Origin: Rhodococcus sp. HM1
GTDB taxonomy: Bacteria > Actinomycetota > Actinomycetes > Mycobacteriales > Mycobacteriaceae
Direction of reading: 5' to 3'
NCBI RefSeq assembly: GCF_023218075.1
Contig: NZ_JALPTB010000004.1
Span: 143,622-207,621 of the forward strand
DNA: 64,000 bases
Shown here: positions 11,420-22,390 of the stretch, in pieces
How the letters are laid out: every line of letters begins with the position of its first letter
Position numbering within the stretch: the first letter of the stretch is position 1
Made by a program: the position numbers and the translations under genes
The notes under the pieces: generated by a model
Seen by the model: only the letters and a program-made list of their open reading frames with translations
The model's database searches: none
What the model was told of the DNA's origin: nothing

Positions 11420-11471
11420 GCGCTCGTGCGTGTTTCCGGTAGCGGGTGCTACCGGAAACGCGCACGAGCGC
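11420..11471. terminator. Bidirectional hairpin between Nudix gene and nrdF
   Basis: A 24-base arm (11420-11443) pairs with 11448-11471, one wobble pair, four-base loop. It lies between convergent genes and can end transcription from both sides. Confidence 0.85.
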
Positions 11472-11493
11472 GGGGGTTACGTGGACAGTCGGG

Positions 11494-14716
<3,223 letters not shown>

Positions 14717-14824
14717 GGTGTTTGCTCCCACTGTGAGTATCGGGTAACGGCGAGTTACGTCTGCGGCCGCGCACCCGGCTTGCCGGTTCGCGGTCGTTCG
14801 AGGCGTGGAGACCACGCGGGGCGG

Positions 14825-15271
14825 CTAGGCGGTCTGCAGTGACCGATCCCAGAACTGCGCGAGTCCCGCCCGGACGCGTTCGACGTCCTCGGCGGTTCCC
14901 ATCAGTTCGAATCGATAGAGGTACGGAACCTTGCACTTTCGCGAAACGATATCGCCTGCAAAGCAATACGACTCGCCGAAGTTGGTGTTCCCCGCGGCGA
15001 TGACGCCCCGGATCAGTGCGCGGTTGTGTTCGTTGTTGAGGAATCGGATGACCTGTTTGGGAACGAAGCTCGTGTCCCGTCCGGTCACGGTGGTGCCGCC
15101 TCCGTAGGTCGGCACGATCAGGACGTACGGCTCGTGCACCTCGAACGAGCCGTCACGGTCGTGCAGCGGGATCCGGTGCGCCGGCAACCCGAGCCGCTCG
15201 ACGAATCGATGGGTGTTCTCCGACGCACTCGAGAAGTACACGAGGCGCGTTCCTGTGGGTGCTGAACTCAT
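14825..15271 (-). CDS. nrdI: NrdI flavodoxin-like activator
   Basis: A 148-residue flavodoxin-fold protein. [14 protein letters not shown] (12-25) binds the FMN phosphate, and VPTYGGG plus [12 protein letters not shown] are typical of NrdI. It supplies oxidant to NrdF to build the manganese tyrosyl cofactor. ATG 15271 starts after GGTGAG. It lies 108 bases upstream of nrdE and 106 bases downstream of nrdH; the latter gap holds two hairpins. Confidence 0.95.
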   Translation of the reverse strand: MSSAPTGTRLVYFSSASENTHRFVERLGLPAHRIPLHDRDGSFEVHEPYVLIVPTYGGGTTVTGRDTSFVPKQVIRFLNNEHNRALIRGVIAAGNTNFGESYCFAGDIVSRKCKVPYLYRFELMGTAEDVERVRAGLAQFWDRSLQTA

Positions 15272-15300
15272 CGGTACTCACCATCTGCTCGCTCGCTCGG

Positions 15301-15328
15301 AAGGACCGGCCCCACACACCCGGTCCTT
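15301..15328 (-). other. Hairpin in the nrdH-nrdI gap (proximal to nrdI)
   Basis: AAGGACCGG (15301-15309) pairs with CCGGTCCTT (15320-15328) around a ten-base loop. It lies 30 bases upstream of the nrdI start and could affect nrdI expression. Confidence 0.5.
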
Positions 15329-15346
15329 CACACACAAGGGGTTGTG

Positions 15347-15371
15347 CCGGTGCCGCCGGAGGCGGCACCGG
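15347..15371 (-). terminator. Intra-operon hairpin just after nrdH
   Basis: CCGGTGCCGCC (15347-15357) pairs perfectly with 15361-15371 around three bases, six bases after the nrdH stop. No U-tract follows. It could act as a leaky terminator or mRNA stabiliser that sets nrdH apart from nrdIEF. Confidence 0.6.
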
Positions 15372-15377
15372 GGAACA

Positions 15378-15608
15378 TCAGGCCGCGACCGCGAGCTGCT
15401 TGATGCGATCGGGACGGAAACCCGACCAGTGGTCGTCACCGGCGACGACAACGGGCGCCTGGAGGTAACCCAGGGCCATCACGTAGTCACGAGCCTCCGG
15501 GTTCTCGGAGATGTCGACGACGTCGTACTCGATACCGGCCTTGTCGAGGGCACGGTAGGTGGCATTGCACTGGACGCAAGCAGGCTTGGTGTAGACGGTG
15601 ATGTTCAT
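15378..15608 (-). CDS. nrdH: NrdH-redoxin
   Basis: A 76-residue glutaredoxin-like protein with thioredoxin-like function: YTKPACVQCNATYRALD carries the CVQC active site (residues 11-14) and WSGFRPDRI is the typical C-terminal signature. It reduces the C-terminal disulfide of NrdE, using thioredoxin reductase. ATG 15608 begins the conserved MNITVYTKP. It is the first gene of the nrd operon, with paired NrdR-like boxes 135-180 bases upstream. Confidence 0.96.
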   Translation of the reverse strand: MNITVYTKPACVQCNATYRALDKAGIEYDVVDISENPEARDYVMALGYLQAPVVVAGDDHWSGFRPDRIKQLAVAA

Positions 15609-15742
15609 AGGAGCCCCTTTTGTTCCAACGGGCCGAAACGGCCTGGCGACTGACTGCTGCGTGGTGCTCGAACGGCCGTCGAATCGAGTCGATCCTTCTT
15701 CCCCAGAGGGACCGGTGATGTTGTGGCCTTCCAGCGGTCTAG

Positions 15743-15789
15743 ACACTACACCTTGTGGCAGACAGATTCACCAAACCCAGGATGTTGTG
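15743..15789 (-). promoter_or_regulatory. Paired NrdR boxes upstream of nrdH
   Basis: ACACTACACCTTGTGG (15743-15758) matches the NrdR consensus ACACWATATATWGTGT at 12 of 16, and ACCCAGGATGTTGTGA (15774-15789) at 11 of 16. The offset of 31 bp is three helical turns, the spacing known for NrdR box pairs. NrdR would repress the operon when dATP is high. Confidence 0.6.
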
Positions 15790-15807
15790 AACTACATTCT
15801 TGGTATT

Positions 15808-15833
15808 CCCAGGTCGCGCATGTCCGACCTGGG
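15808..15833. terminator. Hairpin between the oxidoreductase operon and the nrd promoter
   Basis: CCCAGGTCG (15808-15816) pairs with CGACCTGGG (15825-15833). A short T-run follows on the plus strand only, where no gene is known. On the minus strand it could end read-through from the molybdenum enzyme operon. Assignment is uncertain. Confidence 0.4.
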
Positions 15834-15966
15834 CGTTTTCCACCCCCTTCCGGCGTGTCGCGCGCCGTCCGTCGGGGTGTGCGTTCGACCACACCGCGAG
15901 GCGCGTCCGAGGACAGTGTGGCGCAGCCCACCGACACGTTCCGTGGGCGTCGCGCGAGGCGTTCTT

Positions 15967-18054
15967 CTAGGGCAGTGCCGGCAGCAGATCGTCGAGCCGC
16001 ACGGGCAGTGCTCGCACCCTCGTCCCCGTCGCATGCCAGACCGCGTTGACCACCGCGGCGGCGCTGCCGACGATGCCGATCTCCCCCGTGCCGCGCGAGC
16101 CCATCGGGGTGGCGCGCCGATCGTCCTCGTCGAGCCATGCGGCATCGACGTCGCCGATGTCGGCGTGGGTCGGAATCAGGTATTCGGCGAGATCGTGGTT
16201 GACGATGTGGCCCAGCCGGGCGTCGCGGTGGCTCTCCTCGAACAGCGCCATCGAGATCCCGAAGCTCATGCCGCCGATGAACTGCGAGCGGGCGGTGCGC
16301 GGATTGACCACCCGCCCCACCGAGAACATCCCGAACATCCGGGGGACCCGGATCTCGCCGGTGTCCACGTCGACCCGCACCTCCGCGAAGTGCGCGCCGT
16401 ACGAGTGGATGCTGTAGTGCTCGAGTTCCGGAGCCTTGCCCGCGGTCGCACTCGCCTCGGCGCCCGGCTCGGGGTCGCCGCCGAACCGCTTGTGGAACTC
16501 GTCCGCCGCCGCGACGATCGCGCTCCCCCACGACGACGTGCCGGACGACCCGCCCGCGACCGTCGCGTTCGGCAGTGCGGTGTCGCCGATCTCGACGTCC
16601 ACGTCCTCAGGACGGCAGCCGAGCGCATCGGCGGCAACGAGGGTCAGTGCCGTCCAGGCGCCGGTCCCGATGTCGGCGGCGCCGGTGCGCACCGAGTACC
16701 GGCCCTCACCGAGGTGTCGGACGGTGACCTCCGAACCCGGGGCGACCATGTGCGGGTAGGTCGCGGAGGCGACCCCGGTCCCGACCAGCCAGCGACCGTC
16801 GCGCCGGATCCCGGGTTCGCGATCGTCGGGGTTCCACCCGAACCGGCGGGCGCCTTCGCGCAGGCACTCGACCAGACGTCGCGACGACCACGGCTTCCCG
16901 GACTCGGGATCGATTTCGGGTTCGTTGCGGATGCGCAGCTCGATCGGGTCCACGCCGCAGCGGTGTGCGAGTTCGTCGAGCGCGACCTCGAGCGCGAACA
17001 TTCCCGGCGCCTCCCCGGGGGCGCGCATCCAGAACGGTGCCGGTACGTCGAGGGGGACGGCGCGGTGGGTGGTGCGCAGGTTGCCGGTGGCGTACATGGT
17101 GCGGGCGGGAACCGCGGCCTGCTCGACGAATTCGTCGACGTGGGAGGACTGCACGACGCTGTCGTGAGAGACCGCGACCAAGCGGCCGTCGTGGTCGGCG
17201 CCCAGGCGCACCCGCGATACGGTCGGAGCGCGGTAGCCGACGTAGCCGAACATGTCGCGGCGCGGCACCGCGAACTTCACCGCGCGGCCGGGCAGTTTCC
17301 GCGCGGCCATCGCGGTGAGCACGTCGTGGGCGTGCGGGCCGCCCTTCGACCCGAATCCGCCGCCGACGTAGGGCGCGACCACCCGGATCCGCTCCTGCTC
17401 GATGCCCAGTGCGGACGCGAGCGCCGCGGCGACTCCGTGCGGGTGCTGGGTGGAGTCGTAGACGGTGAGCCGGTCGTCGGCCCACACCGCGACCGCGGTG
17501 TGCGGCTCGAGCGGATTGTTGTGTTCCTCGGGGGTGGAATAGGTTTCGTCGACGACCACGTCCGCATGGGCGAGGGCGTTGTCGACGTCTCCGCGCGCGG
17601 TGTCCGGCGGGAATCCGCCGTTGACCTTCTCCGGCGTGTAGCGGTCGGGGTGGTCCGCCCGGAACACGACGTCGTGGGGCTGTTCGTCGTACTCGACGGC
17701 GATCAGGTCGCACGCCTCCTGTGCGACCTCGGGTGTCTCGGCGACGACGGCGGCGACGATCTGCCCGCGGAACGCGACCTCGAAGCTCTGCAGCACGCGA
17801 TGCTCGCCGCGGGCAGGTTCGACGAGCCGGGGTGCGTTCTGCGGGGTGAGCACGGTGAGGACCCCGGGTACGGCCAGCGCGGCGTCGGTGTCGATGGCCC
17901 GGATCGTCCCGCGGGCGACGGCCGCGGTCAGCGGAACCAGGTAGGCCGGATGATCGACGGGATGTTCGTATGCGTACGGCGCTGTGCCCGCGACCTTCTG
18001 CGGGCCGTCGACGCGCGGCGTCGAGGTTCCGATCGCCATGTGCGATGCGGTCAC
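15967..18054 (-). CDS. Molybdopterin-binding subunit of aldehyde/xanthine oxidoreductase (PaoC-like)
   Basis: A 695-residue catalytic subunit of the xanthine oxidase family, binding a molybdenum pterin cofactor. Visible signatures are GGGFGSKGG, APFWMRAPGEAPG and, near the C-terminus, RGTGEIGIVG with the catalytic glutamate. GTG 18054 follows GGGAGGA by six bases and overlaps the FAD subunit stop (GTGA). The three-subunit layout and the iron-sulfur motif of the FAD subunit resemble E. coli PaoABC, an aldehyde oxidoreductase, so aromatic or aliphatic aldehydes are likely substrates. No XdhC/PaoD-like maturation gene is in the cluster. Confidence 0.85.
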   Translation of the reverse strand: MTASHMAIGTSTPRVDGPQKVAGTAPYAYEHPVDHPAYLVPLTAAVARGTIRAIDTDAALAVPGVLTVLTPQNAPRLVEPARGEHRVLQSFEVAFRGQIVAAVVAETPEVAQEACDLIAVEYDEQPHDVVFRADHPDRYTPEKVNGGFPPDTARGDVDNALAHADVVVDETYSTPEEHNNPLEPHTAVAVWADDRLTVYDSTQHPHGVAAALASALGIEQERIRVVAPYVGGGFGSKGGPHAHDVLTAMAARKLPGRAVKFAVPRRDMFGYVGYRAPTVSRVRLGADHDGRLVAVSHDSVVQSSHVDEFVEQAAVPARTMYATGNLRTTHRAVPLDVPAPFWMRAPGEAPGMFALEVALDELAHRCGVDPIELRIRNEPEIDPESGKPWSSRRLVECLREGARRFGWNPDDREPGIRRDGRWLVGTGVASATYPHMVAPGSEVTVRHLGEGRYSVRTGAADIGTGAWTALTLVAADALGCRPEDVDVEIGDTALPNATVAGGSSGTSSWGSAIVAAADEFHKRFGGDPEPGAEASATAGKAPELEHYSIHSYGAHFAEVRVDVDTGEIRVPRMFGMFSVGRVVNPRTARSQFIGGMSFGISMALFEESHRDARLGHIVNHDLAEYLIPTHADIGDVDAAWLDEDDRRATPMGSRGTGEIGIVGSAAAVVNAVWHATGTRVRALPVRLDDLLPALP

Positions 18055-19052
18055 GATCGTTCCTCCCGGGTCGCTCGTGCAGTGAGGTCGCGCAGCACCG
18101 CCACGGTGGTGCGGCGCAGCAGCGGCACCTTGAAGGCGTTGCCGTCGAGGGGCCGGGCGTCGGCGAGTTCGGCGTCGGCGGCCGCGGCGAACGTCGTGTC
18201 GTCGGGTGCGTGGCCGAGCACGACCTCCTCGGCGCGGTGGGCGCGCCACGGCCGGGTTGCGACGCCGCCGTAGGCGAGACGGCAGCCGGTGACGGTGCCG
18301 GCCGAGACGGTGAGGTCCGCGGCGACGGACACCAGCGCGAACGCGTACGACGCCCGGTCGCGCACCTTCCGATAGCAGGCGACCGCGTTCTGCGGCGGGG
18401 GAAGCTCCACCGCGACGACGAGATCGTCGTGGTCGAGAACGGTGTCGCTCTGCGGGTCGTCCCCGGGCAGCCGGTAGAACTCCTCGAGCGGGATGTGCCG
18501 CTCCCCTGTCGTGCCCAGCACCACGACGACCGCGTCGAGCGCGACCATCGCCACGGCCATGTCGGACGGGTGGGTCGCCACGCACCGGTCGGAGCCGCCG
18601 AGGACCGCGTGCTGGCGGTTGAATCCGCCGAGGGCCGCGCAGCCGCTGCCGGGGTCTCGTTTGTTGCACGGGGTGGTCGGGTCCCGGAAGTACACGCAGC
18701 GGGTGCGCTGGAGCAGATTGCCGCCGACGGTGGCGGCGTTGCGGATCTGCGCGGAGGCACCGGAGAGAAGGGCCTGCGACAGTCCGGGATAGAGGTCGCG
18801 GAGGGTGGGATGCACCGCGAGGTCGGTGTTGGAGACGGTCGCGCCGATCCGCACTCCCCCGTCGGCGGTCGGTTCGATCCCGTCGAGCGGCAGGCGGGAG
18901 ATGTCGACGAGCAGATCGGGGGCGGTGACGCCGAGTTTGAGGTGGTCGACGAGGTTCGTCCCGCCGGCGAGGTACGCGCCGCCGGGCGCGGAGTGCATGG
19001 CGGCGACCGCTGCCTCGGGATTCTCCGGCCGGAGGTACTGCAGTGGTCTCAC
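18051..19052 (-). CDS. FAD-binding subunit of the molybdenum oxidoreductase (PaoB-like)
   Basis: A 333-residue CO-dehydrogenase-type flavoprotein subunit that passes electrons from the 2Fe-2S subunit to FAD. AGGTNLVD binds the FAD pyrophosphate and ATVGGNLLQRTRC continues the site. Cysteines in RCVYF, PCNKRDPGSGC and DRC fit the extra 4Fe-4S loop of the PaoB group, which most xanthine dehydrogenases lack. GTG 19052 has GGGAGG seven bases upstream and overlaps the preceding stop by four bases. Together the three genes form a tightly coupled operon. Confidence 0.85.
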   Translation of the reverse strand: MRPLQYLRPENPEAAVAAMHSAPGGAYLAGGTNLVDHLKLGVTAPDLLVDISRLPLDGIEPTADGGVRIGATVSNTDLAVHPTLRDLYPGLSQALLSGASAQIRNAATVGGNLLQRTRCVYFRDPTTPCNKRDPGSGCAALGGFNRQHAVLGGSDRCVATHPSDMAVAMVALDAVVVVLGTTGERHIPLEEFYRLPGDDPQSDTVLDHDDLVVAVELPPPQNAVACYRKVRDRASYAFALVSVAADLTVSAGTVTGCRLAYGGVATRPWRAHRAEEVVLGHAPDDTTFAAAADAELADARPLDGNAFKVPLLRRTTVAVLRDLTARATREERS

Positions 19053-19600
19053 GGCCTGGCCTCCCGGTTCGCGGCGACGCTGCGCACCGCGGCGACGATG
19101 TTGGGATAGGCGGCGCAGCGGCACAGGTTGCCGCTCAGCCGCTCCCGGATCTCGGCGTCGTCGAGCTCGGGTGAACCGCCCGGAGAGGTGACGGCACTGG
19201 GGTCGCCGCGGTCGAACTCGGCGAGCATGCCTGTCGCCGAACAGATCTGGCCGGGGGTGCAGTAGCCGCACTGGAACGCGTCGTGGTCGACGAACGCGTC
19301 GTGCAGCGGATGTCTCGGCCGTTCGGCGAGTCCGGCGGCGGTGACGATGTCGGCGCCGTCGTGCGAGACGGCGAGGGCCAGGCAGGTCACGACGCGGCGG
19401 GAGTCGAGCAGGACCGTGCACGAACCGCACTGGCCGTGATCGCAACCCTTCTTCGGGGACATGCAGCCGATGCGGTCGCGCAGGGCGTCGAGCAGGGTGG
19501 TGCGCACGTCCACGACGATGCGCCGTTCGTGTCCGTCGACGCGCAGGGTGACGGTGTGCCAGTGGTCGCCGGTCTCCGGGTGGTCCGCGCCGTTCGACAT
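19049..19600 (-). CDS. 2Fe-2S subunit of the molybdenum oxidoreductase (PaoA-like)
   Basis: A 183-residue subunit with a plant-type 2Fe-2S domain (GCDHGQCGSCTV plus the later TC) and a second helical 2Fe-2S domain (CGYCTPGQ, NLCRC). It shuttles electrons between molybdenum and FAD. ATG 19600 has GGAGG four bases upstream; the frame is open further but without support. Unlike E. coli PaoA, no twin-arginine signal is present, so this enzyme should be cytoplasmic. First gene of the operon. Confidence 0.88.
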   Translation of the reverse strand: MSNGADHPETGDHWHTVTLRVDGHERRIVVDVRTTLLDALRDRIGCMSPKKGCDHGQCGSCTVLLDSRRVVTCLALAVSHDGADIVTAAGLAERPRHPLHDAFVDHDAFQCGYCTPGQICSATGMLAEFDRGDPSAVTSPGGSPELDDAEIRERLSGNLCRCAAYPNIVAAVRSVAANREARP

Positions 19601-19682
19601 GTTCCCTCCGATCCGTGTGTCTTCGGATGGAGTTCCCCCGATTCGGGGCCGGAAACCCGGCTCGGCGCGGTACCGGACGACG

Positions 19683-19719
19683 CAGGCCCCCGACATCGCG
19701 GATGCGATGCGGGGGCCTG
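19683..19719 (-). terminator. Hairpin after the FMN reductase gene
   Basis: CAGGCCCCC (19683-19691) pairs with GGGGGCCTG (19711-19719), with a second inner stem CATCGC/GCGATG. It separates the reductase from the oxidoreductase operon. Confidence 0.75.
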
Positions 19720-19737
19720 TGAAGTGCGACGGAGATG

Positions 19738-20301
19738 TCAGGCGTCGACGAGGGCCTTCTCGGCGGCGAGAAGGTTGACGAGAACCTCGGTGAGCTGGCC
19801 GACGGTCTCGGCGTGCTCCTTCGGGTGCGCCTCACCGAACTTGCCGATGGTGCCGCCGACGGACAGCGAGCCGCCCTCGACGACCTTGCCGCCGGCGATG
19901 CCGACGGACTTGACGGTGTCCTCGAGCGCCCACTTGGCGGCGTTGCTGCTCGGGGAGGCGCTCACGACCGCGACGGGCTTGCCGGCGATGGCGCCGGAGC
20001 CGTAGGGGCGCGACAGCCAGTCGATGGCGTTCTTCAGCACGGCCGGGATGGTGCCGTTGTATTCGGGGGTGAACAGCACGACGGCGTCGGCGGCGGCACC
20101 GGCTTCACGCAGCGCGACCGCCGCGGCCGGGGCGTTCTCGCCGTCGATGTCCTCGTTGTAGAAGGGAACGTCGGCCAGGCCTTCGTAGATGACGACCTCG
20201 GCGCCCTCGGGTGCGAGTTCGGCGGCGGCCTCGGCGAGCTTACGGTTGACGGAGGCGGAGCGGAGGCTGCCGACGAGAGCGAGAATGCGCGTCTGGGACA
20301 T
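19738..20301 (-). CDS. NADPH-dependent FMN reductase / quinone reductase
   Basis: A 187-residue flavodoxin-like reductase. GSLRSASVNRKL (11-22) binds FMN phosphate and FTPEYNGTIPAVLKNAIDW is the family signature (ChrR/YieF/azoreductase group). These enzymes reduce quinones, chromate or azo compounds and protect against oxidative stress. ATG 20301 has AAGGA at a suitable distance. It is divergent from a TetR gene, with a palindrome between them; the pair matches M. tuberculosis Rv3054c/Rv3055. Confidence 0.88.
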   Translation of the reverse strand: MSQTRILALVGSLRSASVNRKLAEAAAELAPEGAEVVIYEGLADVPFYNEDIDGENAPAAAVALREAGAAADAVVLFTPEYNGTIPAVLKNAIDWLSRPYGSGAIAGKPVAVVSASPSSNAAKWALEDTVKSVGIAGGKVVEGGSLSVGGTIGKFGEAHPKEHAETVGQLTEVLVNLLAAEKALVDA

Positions 20302-20357
20302 GGGTCATCCTTCGTTTTGATCCAGGGGTGGGCCGGTTACCCACGACAAGCATAAAC

Positions 20358-20369
20358 GGACCGCGGTCC
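20358..20369. promoter_or_regulatory. Palindromic operator, probably for the divergent TetR
   Basis: GGACCGCGGTCC is a perfect 12-bp palindrome flanked by A/T-rich AAAC and ACTTT. It lies between the reductase and TetR starts, the usual place of a TetR autoregulatory operator. Confidence 0.6.
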
Positions 20370-20389
20370 ACTTTCATTCCCGGGGCGGC

Positions 20390-20395
20390 TATTGT
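20390..20395 (+). promoter_or_regulatory. -10 box TATTGT, leaderless start for TetR
   Basis: TATTGT is followed by six bases and GTG 20402. No Shine-Dalgarno sequence is seen. Confidence 0.5.
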
Positions 20396-20401
20396 GATGA
20401 C

Positions 20402-21040
20402 GTGAACACCATCCCCCTGCCCCGGGCGGACGACGAGCACACCGCCGAGCGATGCGATGCCGCCCGCAACCGGCGCCTTCTCCTCGACGCCGCGACCCTC
20501 CTGGTGAGCGAACGCGGTGTCGATGCCGTGACGATGGAAGCCGTCGCGGCCCGGGCCGGGGTCGGCAAGGGCACCGTGTTCCGCCGTTTCGGATCGCGCG
20601 GCGGCCTGATGCAGGCGCTGCTCGACCACACCGAACGCGAATTCCAGGAAGCGTTCATGACCGGTCCCCCGCCGCTGGGCCCCGGCGCCGATCCCGTCGA
20701 CCGGCTGATCGCGTTCGGCCGGGCCCGGATCGCCCTCGTCGAGGTGCAGGGCGAGTTGCTGCGCGCGGCGGAGGCGTCCAGTTCCAATCGGTTCGACGCA
20801 CCCGCCCGGGCGGTCACCCGCACCCACATCGAGACGCTGCTGCGGGCCGCGGACGTCGGCGGCGACGTGCCTCTGCTGGCGCACTCCCTGTGCGCTTCCC
20901 TCGAGGCGACCCTCGTGCTGCACCAGTGGCGCAACCTCGGCTACAGCCTCGACCGGCTCTCCGACAACTGGTCCGATCTGGTGCGCCGCGTCGCAGCCTC
21001 CCCCGATTCGGACGATCCGGACCGTACTGTGACGGCATGA
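20402..21040 (+). CDS. TetR family regulator
   Basis: A 212-residue regulator. The DNA-binding domain spans about 20-70, with VTMEAVAARAGVGKGTVFRR as the helix-turn-helix. The C-terminal part, from about 75, holds the ligand pocket and is of unknown specificity. It probably represses the divergent FMN reductase by binding the GGACCGCGGTCC palindrome; a quinone or other electrophile as inducer is a guess from the reductase. Its stop overlaps the next start (ATGA), so the META lipoprotein is co-expressed. Confidence 0.88.
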   Translation: MNTIPLPRADDEHTAERCDAARNRRLLLDAATLLVSERGVDAVTMEAVAARAGVGKGTVFRRFGSRGGLMQALLDHTEREFQEAFMTGPPPLGPGADPVDRLIAFGRARIALVEVQGELLRAAEASSSNRFDAPARAVTRTHIETLLRAADVGGDVPLLAHSLCASLEATLVLHQWRNLGYSLDRLSDNWSDLVRRVAASPDSDDPDRTVTA

Positions 21041-21837
21041 GCCGCACCTTCGGAGTTCTTGCCGCACTTGCTCTCACCGTCGTCGCGACCGCCTGCAGCA
21101 GCGACGAGGGCGCCGACGCCACATCGTCCGCAACGGACCCCGCCGCCCTGATCGGCCGCACGTTCGTCTCCACCGAAGTCACCGGCACCCCGATCCCGGG
21201 CGAGGGTCCGCTCGTCGTCGAATTCCCGGAGCCGGGCCGGATCGCGGCCACCGCCGGATGCAACCGTGCGGTCGGCGAGGTCGATCTCGCGGACGGGGTG
21301 CTGCGCACCGATCGGCTGGCGAGCACGATGATGGCCTGCCCGCCCCCGAAGGACGGCGCCGACGCGTGGCTGACCGGACTGTTCGACGCCGATCCACAGT
21401 GGTCCGTCGACGGCGACGTGCTCACCCTCACCGGCGACGCGGTGACCGTCTCGCTCACCGACAAGAAGGTCGTCGATCCGGACCGGCCGCTGACCGGCAC
21501 CGAATGGGTCGCCACCACGATGTACACCCCGGACGCGACCGTCACGTCGGTGGCGCTCGAGCGGTCCGCGCCCAGCCTGCTCGTCGACGAGGACGGGTCG
21601 GTCAGCGGCAGCACCGGATGCAATCAGTTCACCGGCACCGCGCAGATCGGCGACGGCACCTTGACGTTCGGGCCGCTCGCCACGACCCGCATGGCGTGCC
21701 CGGACCCGGAGGTGGCCGCCGTCGAGAACCACGTGCTGGCGGTGCTGGCCGGCGAGACCGTCTACGAGATCGACGCCGCCACGATGCGGATCACCGCCCC
21801 CAACGGCGTGGACGGGCTCGGCTTCACCGCCCGGTAG
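21037..21837 (+). CDS. Lipoprotein with two META (HslJ-like) domains
   Basis: A 266-residue exported protein. The signal peptide ends in VATAC (cysteine about 20), an acceptable though not ideal lipobox. Two META repeats follow, each with the GCN motif: TAGCNRAVG near 74 and STGCNQFTG near 190, each followed by an MACP segment. HslJ-type META proteins are linked to heat-shock and novobiocin resistance in E. coli, but the biochemical role is unknown. The start overlaps the TetR stop by four bases. Confidence 0.85.
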   Translation: MSRTFGVLAALALTVVATACSSDEGADATSSATDPAALIGRTFVSTEVTGTPIPGEGPLVVEFPEPGRIAATAGCNRAVGEVDLADGVLRTDRLASTMMACPPPKDGADAWLTGLFDADPQWSVDGDVLTLTGDAVTVSLTDKKVVDPDRPLTGTEWVATTMYTPDATVTSVALERSAPSLLVDEDGSVSGSTGCNQFTGTAQIGDGTLTFGPLATTRMACPDPEVAAVENHVLAVLAGETVYEIDAATMRITAPNGVDGLGFTAR

Positions 21838-21841
21838 CGGC

Positions 21842-22390
21842 TCAGTACCGGTCGGCCAGCCAGGTCGCGAGAATCCGGGCGCTCTCGTCGACCTGCGCCG
21901 GCCAGTCCAGCGCGGACTCGTCGGCGTGATCGCTGACGTGCTTCACGAGCCGGCACCGCGCGCCCATGCGGGCGGCAGCGAACGCGATCGCGAACCCCTC
22001 CATGTCGACGAGATCGGCGCGGGTCGCGAGCGCGTCGCGCACCTCGGCGTCGGAGACGAACGCGTCCCCGGTGGCCAGCACCGTGCCGTCGCCGTCGGGC
22101 AGCTCGAGCACGTCCTGCACGGGATGTCCGAGGCTGCGCAGGATCTCGCTGCTGATGTCGTGGTTGATCACCGTCGACGGCACGTACAGGCCGCCGTGGT
22201 GCGAATGCAGCGCACCGGCGGTTCCGATGTTGACGACCAGCGGCCGCGCGTCCCGCGGATACGCGGCCAGCGCCTCGGTCACCGCGACCGCCGCCGCGAC
22301 CTTCCCGATGTCCGTGATCACGGTCTCGAAGCGCTTCGGCACATGGGCGGCCTCGCTCTTGGTGGCGGCGACGACAAGAATCCCGTTCAC
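21842..22390 (-). CDS. Nucleosidase (MTA/SAH nucleosidase-like)
   Basis: A 182-residue protein of the PNP/UDP family. ITDIGKVAAAVAV, LVVNIGTAGAL and LVDMEGFAIA are the typical glycine-rich and Met-Glu purine/ribose-binding motifs. It would cleave an N-glycosidic bond in a purine nucleoside such as methylthioadenosine or futalosine. It is shorter than E. coli Pfs (about 230 residues). GTG 22390 has GGAG seven bases upstream and overlaps the fructosamine kinase stop by four bases. Confidence 0.8.
   Translation of the reverse strand: MNGILVVAATKSEAAHVPKRFETVITDIGKVAAAVAVTEALAAYPRDARPLVVNIGTAGALHSHHGGLYVPSTVINHDISSEILRSLGHPVQDVLELPDGDGTVLATGDAFVSDAEVRDALATRADLVDMEGFAIAFAAARMGARCRLVKHVSDHADESALDWPAQVDESARILATWLADRY

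Noticed and set aside
15598..18273. 891-codon plus-strand open frame over the molybdenum subunit
   Set aside because: Antisense shadow of a conserved enzyme; no recognisable domain or ribosome-binding site.
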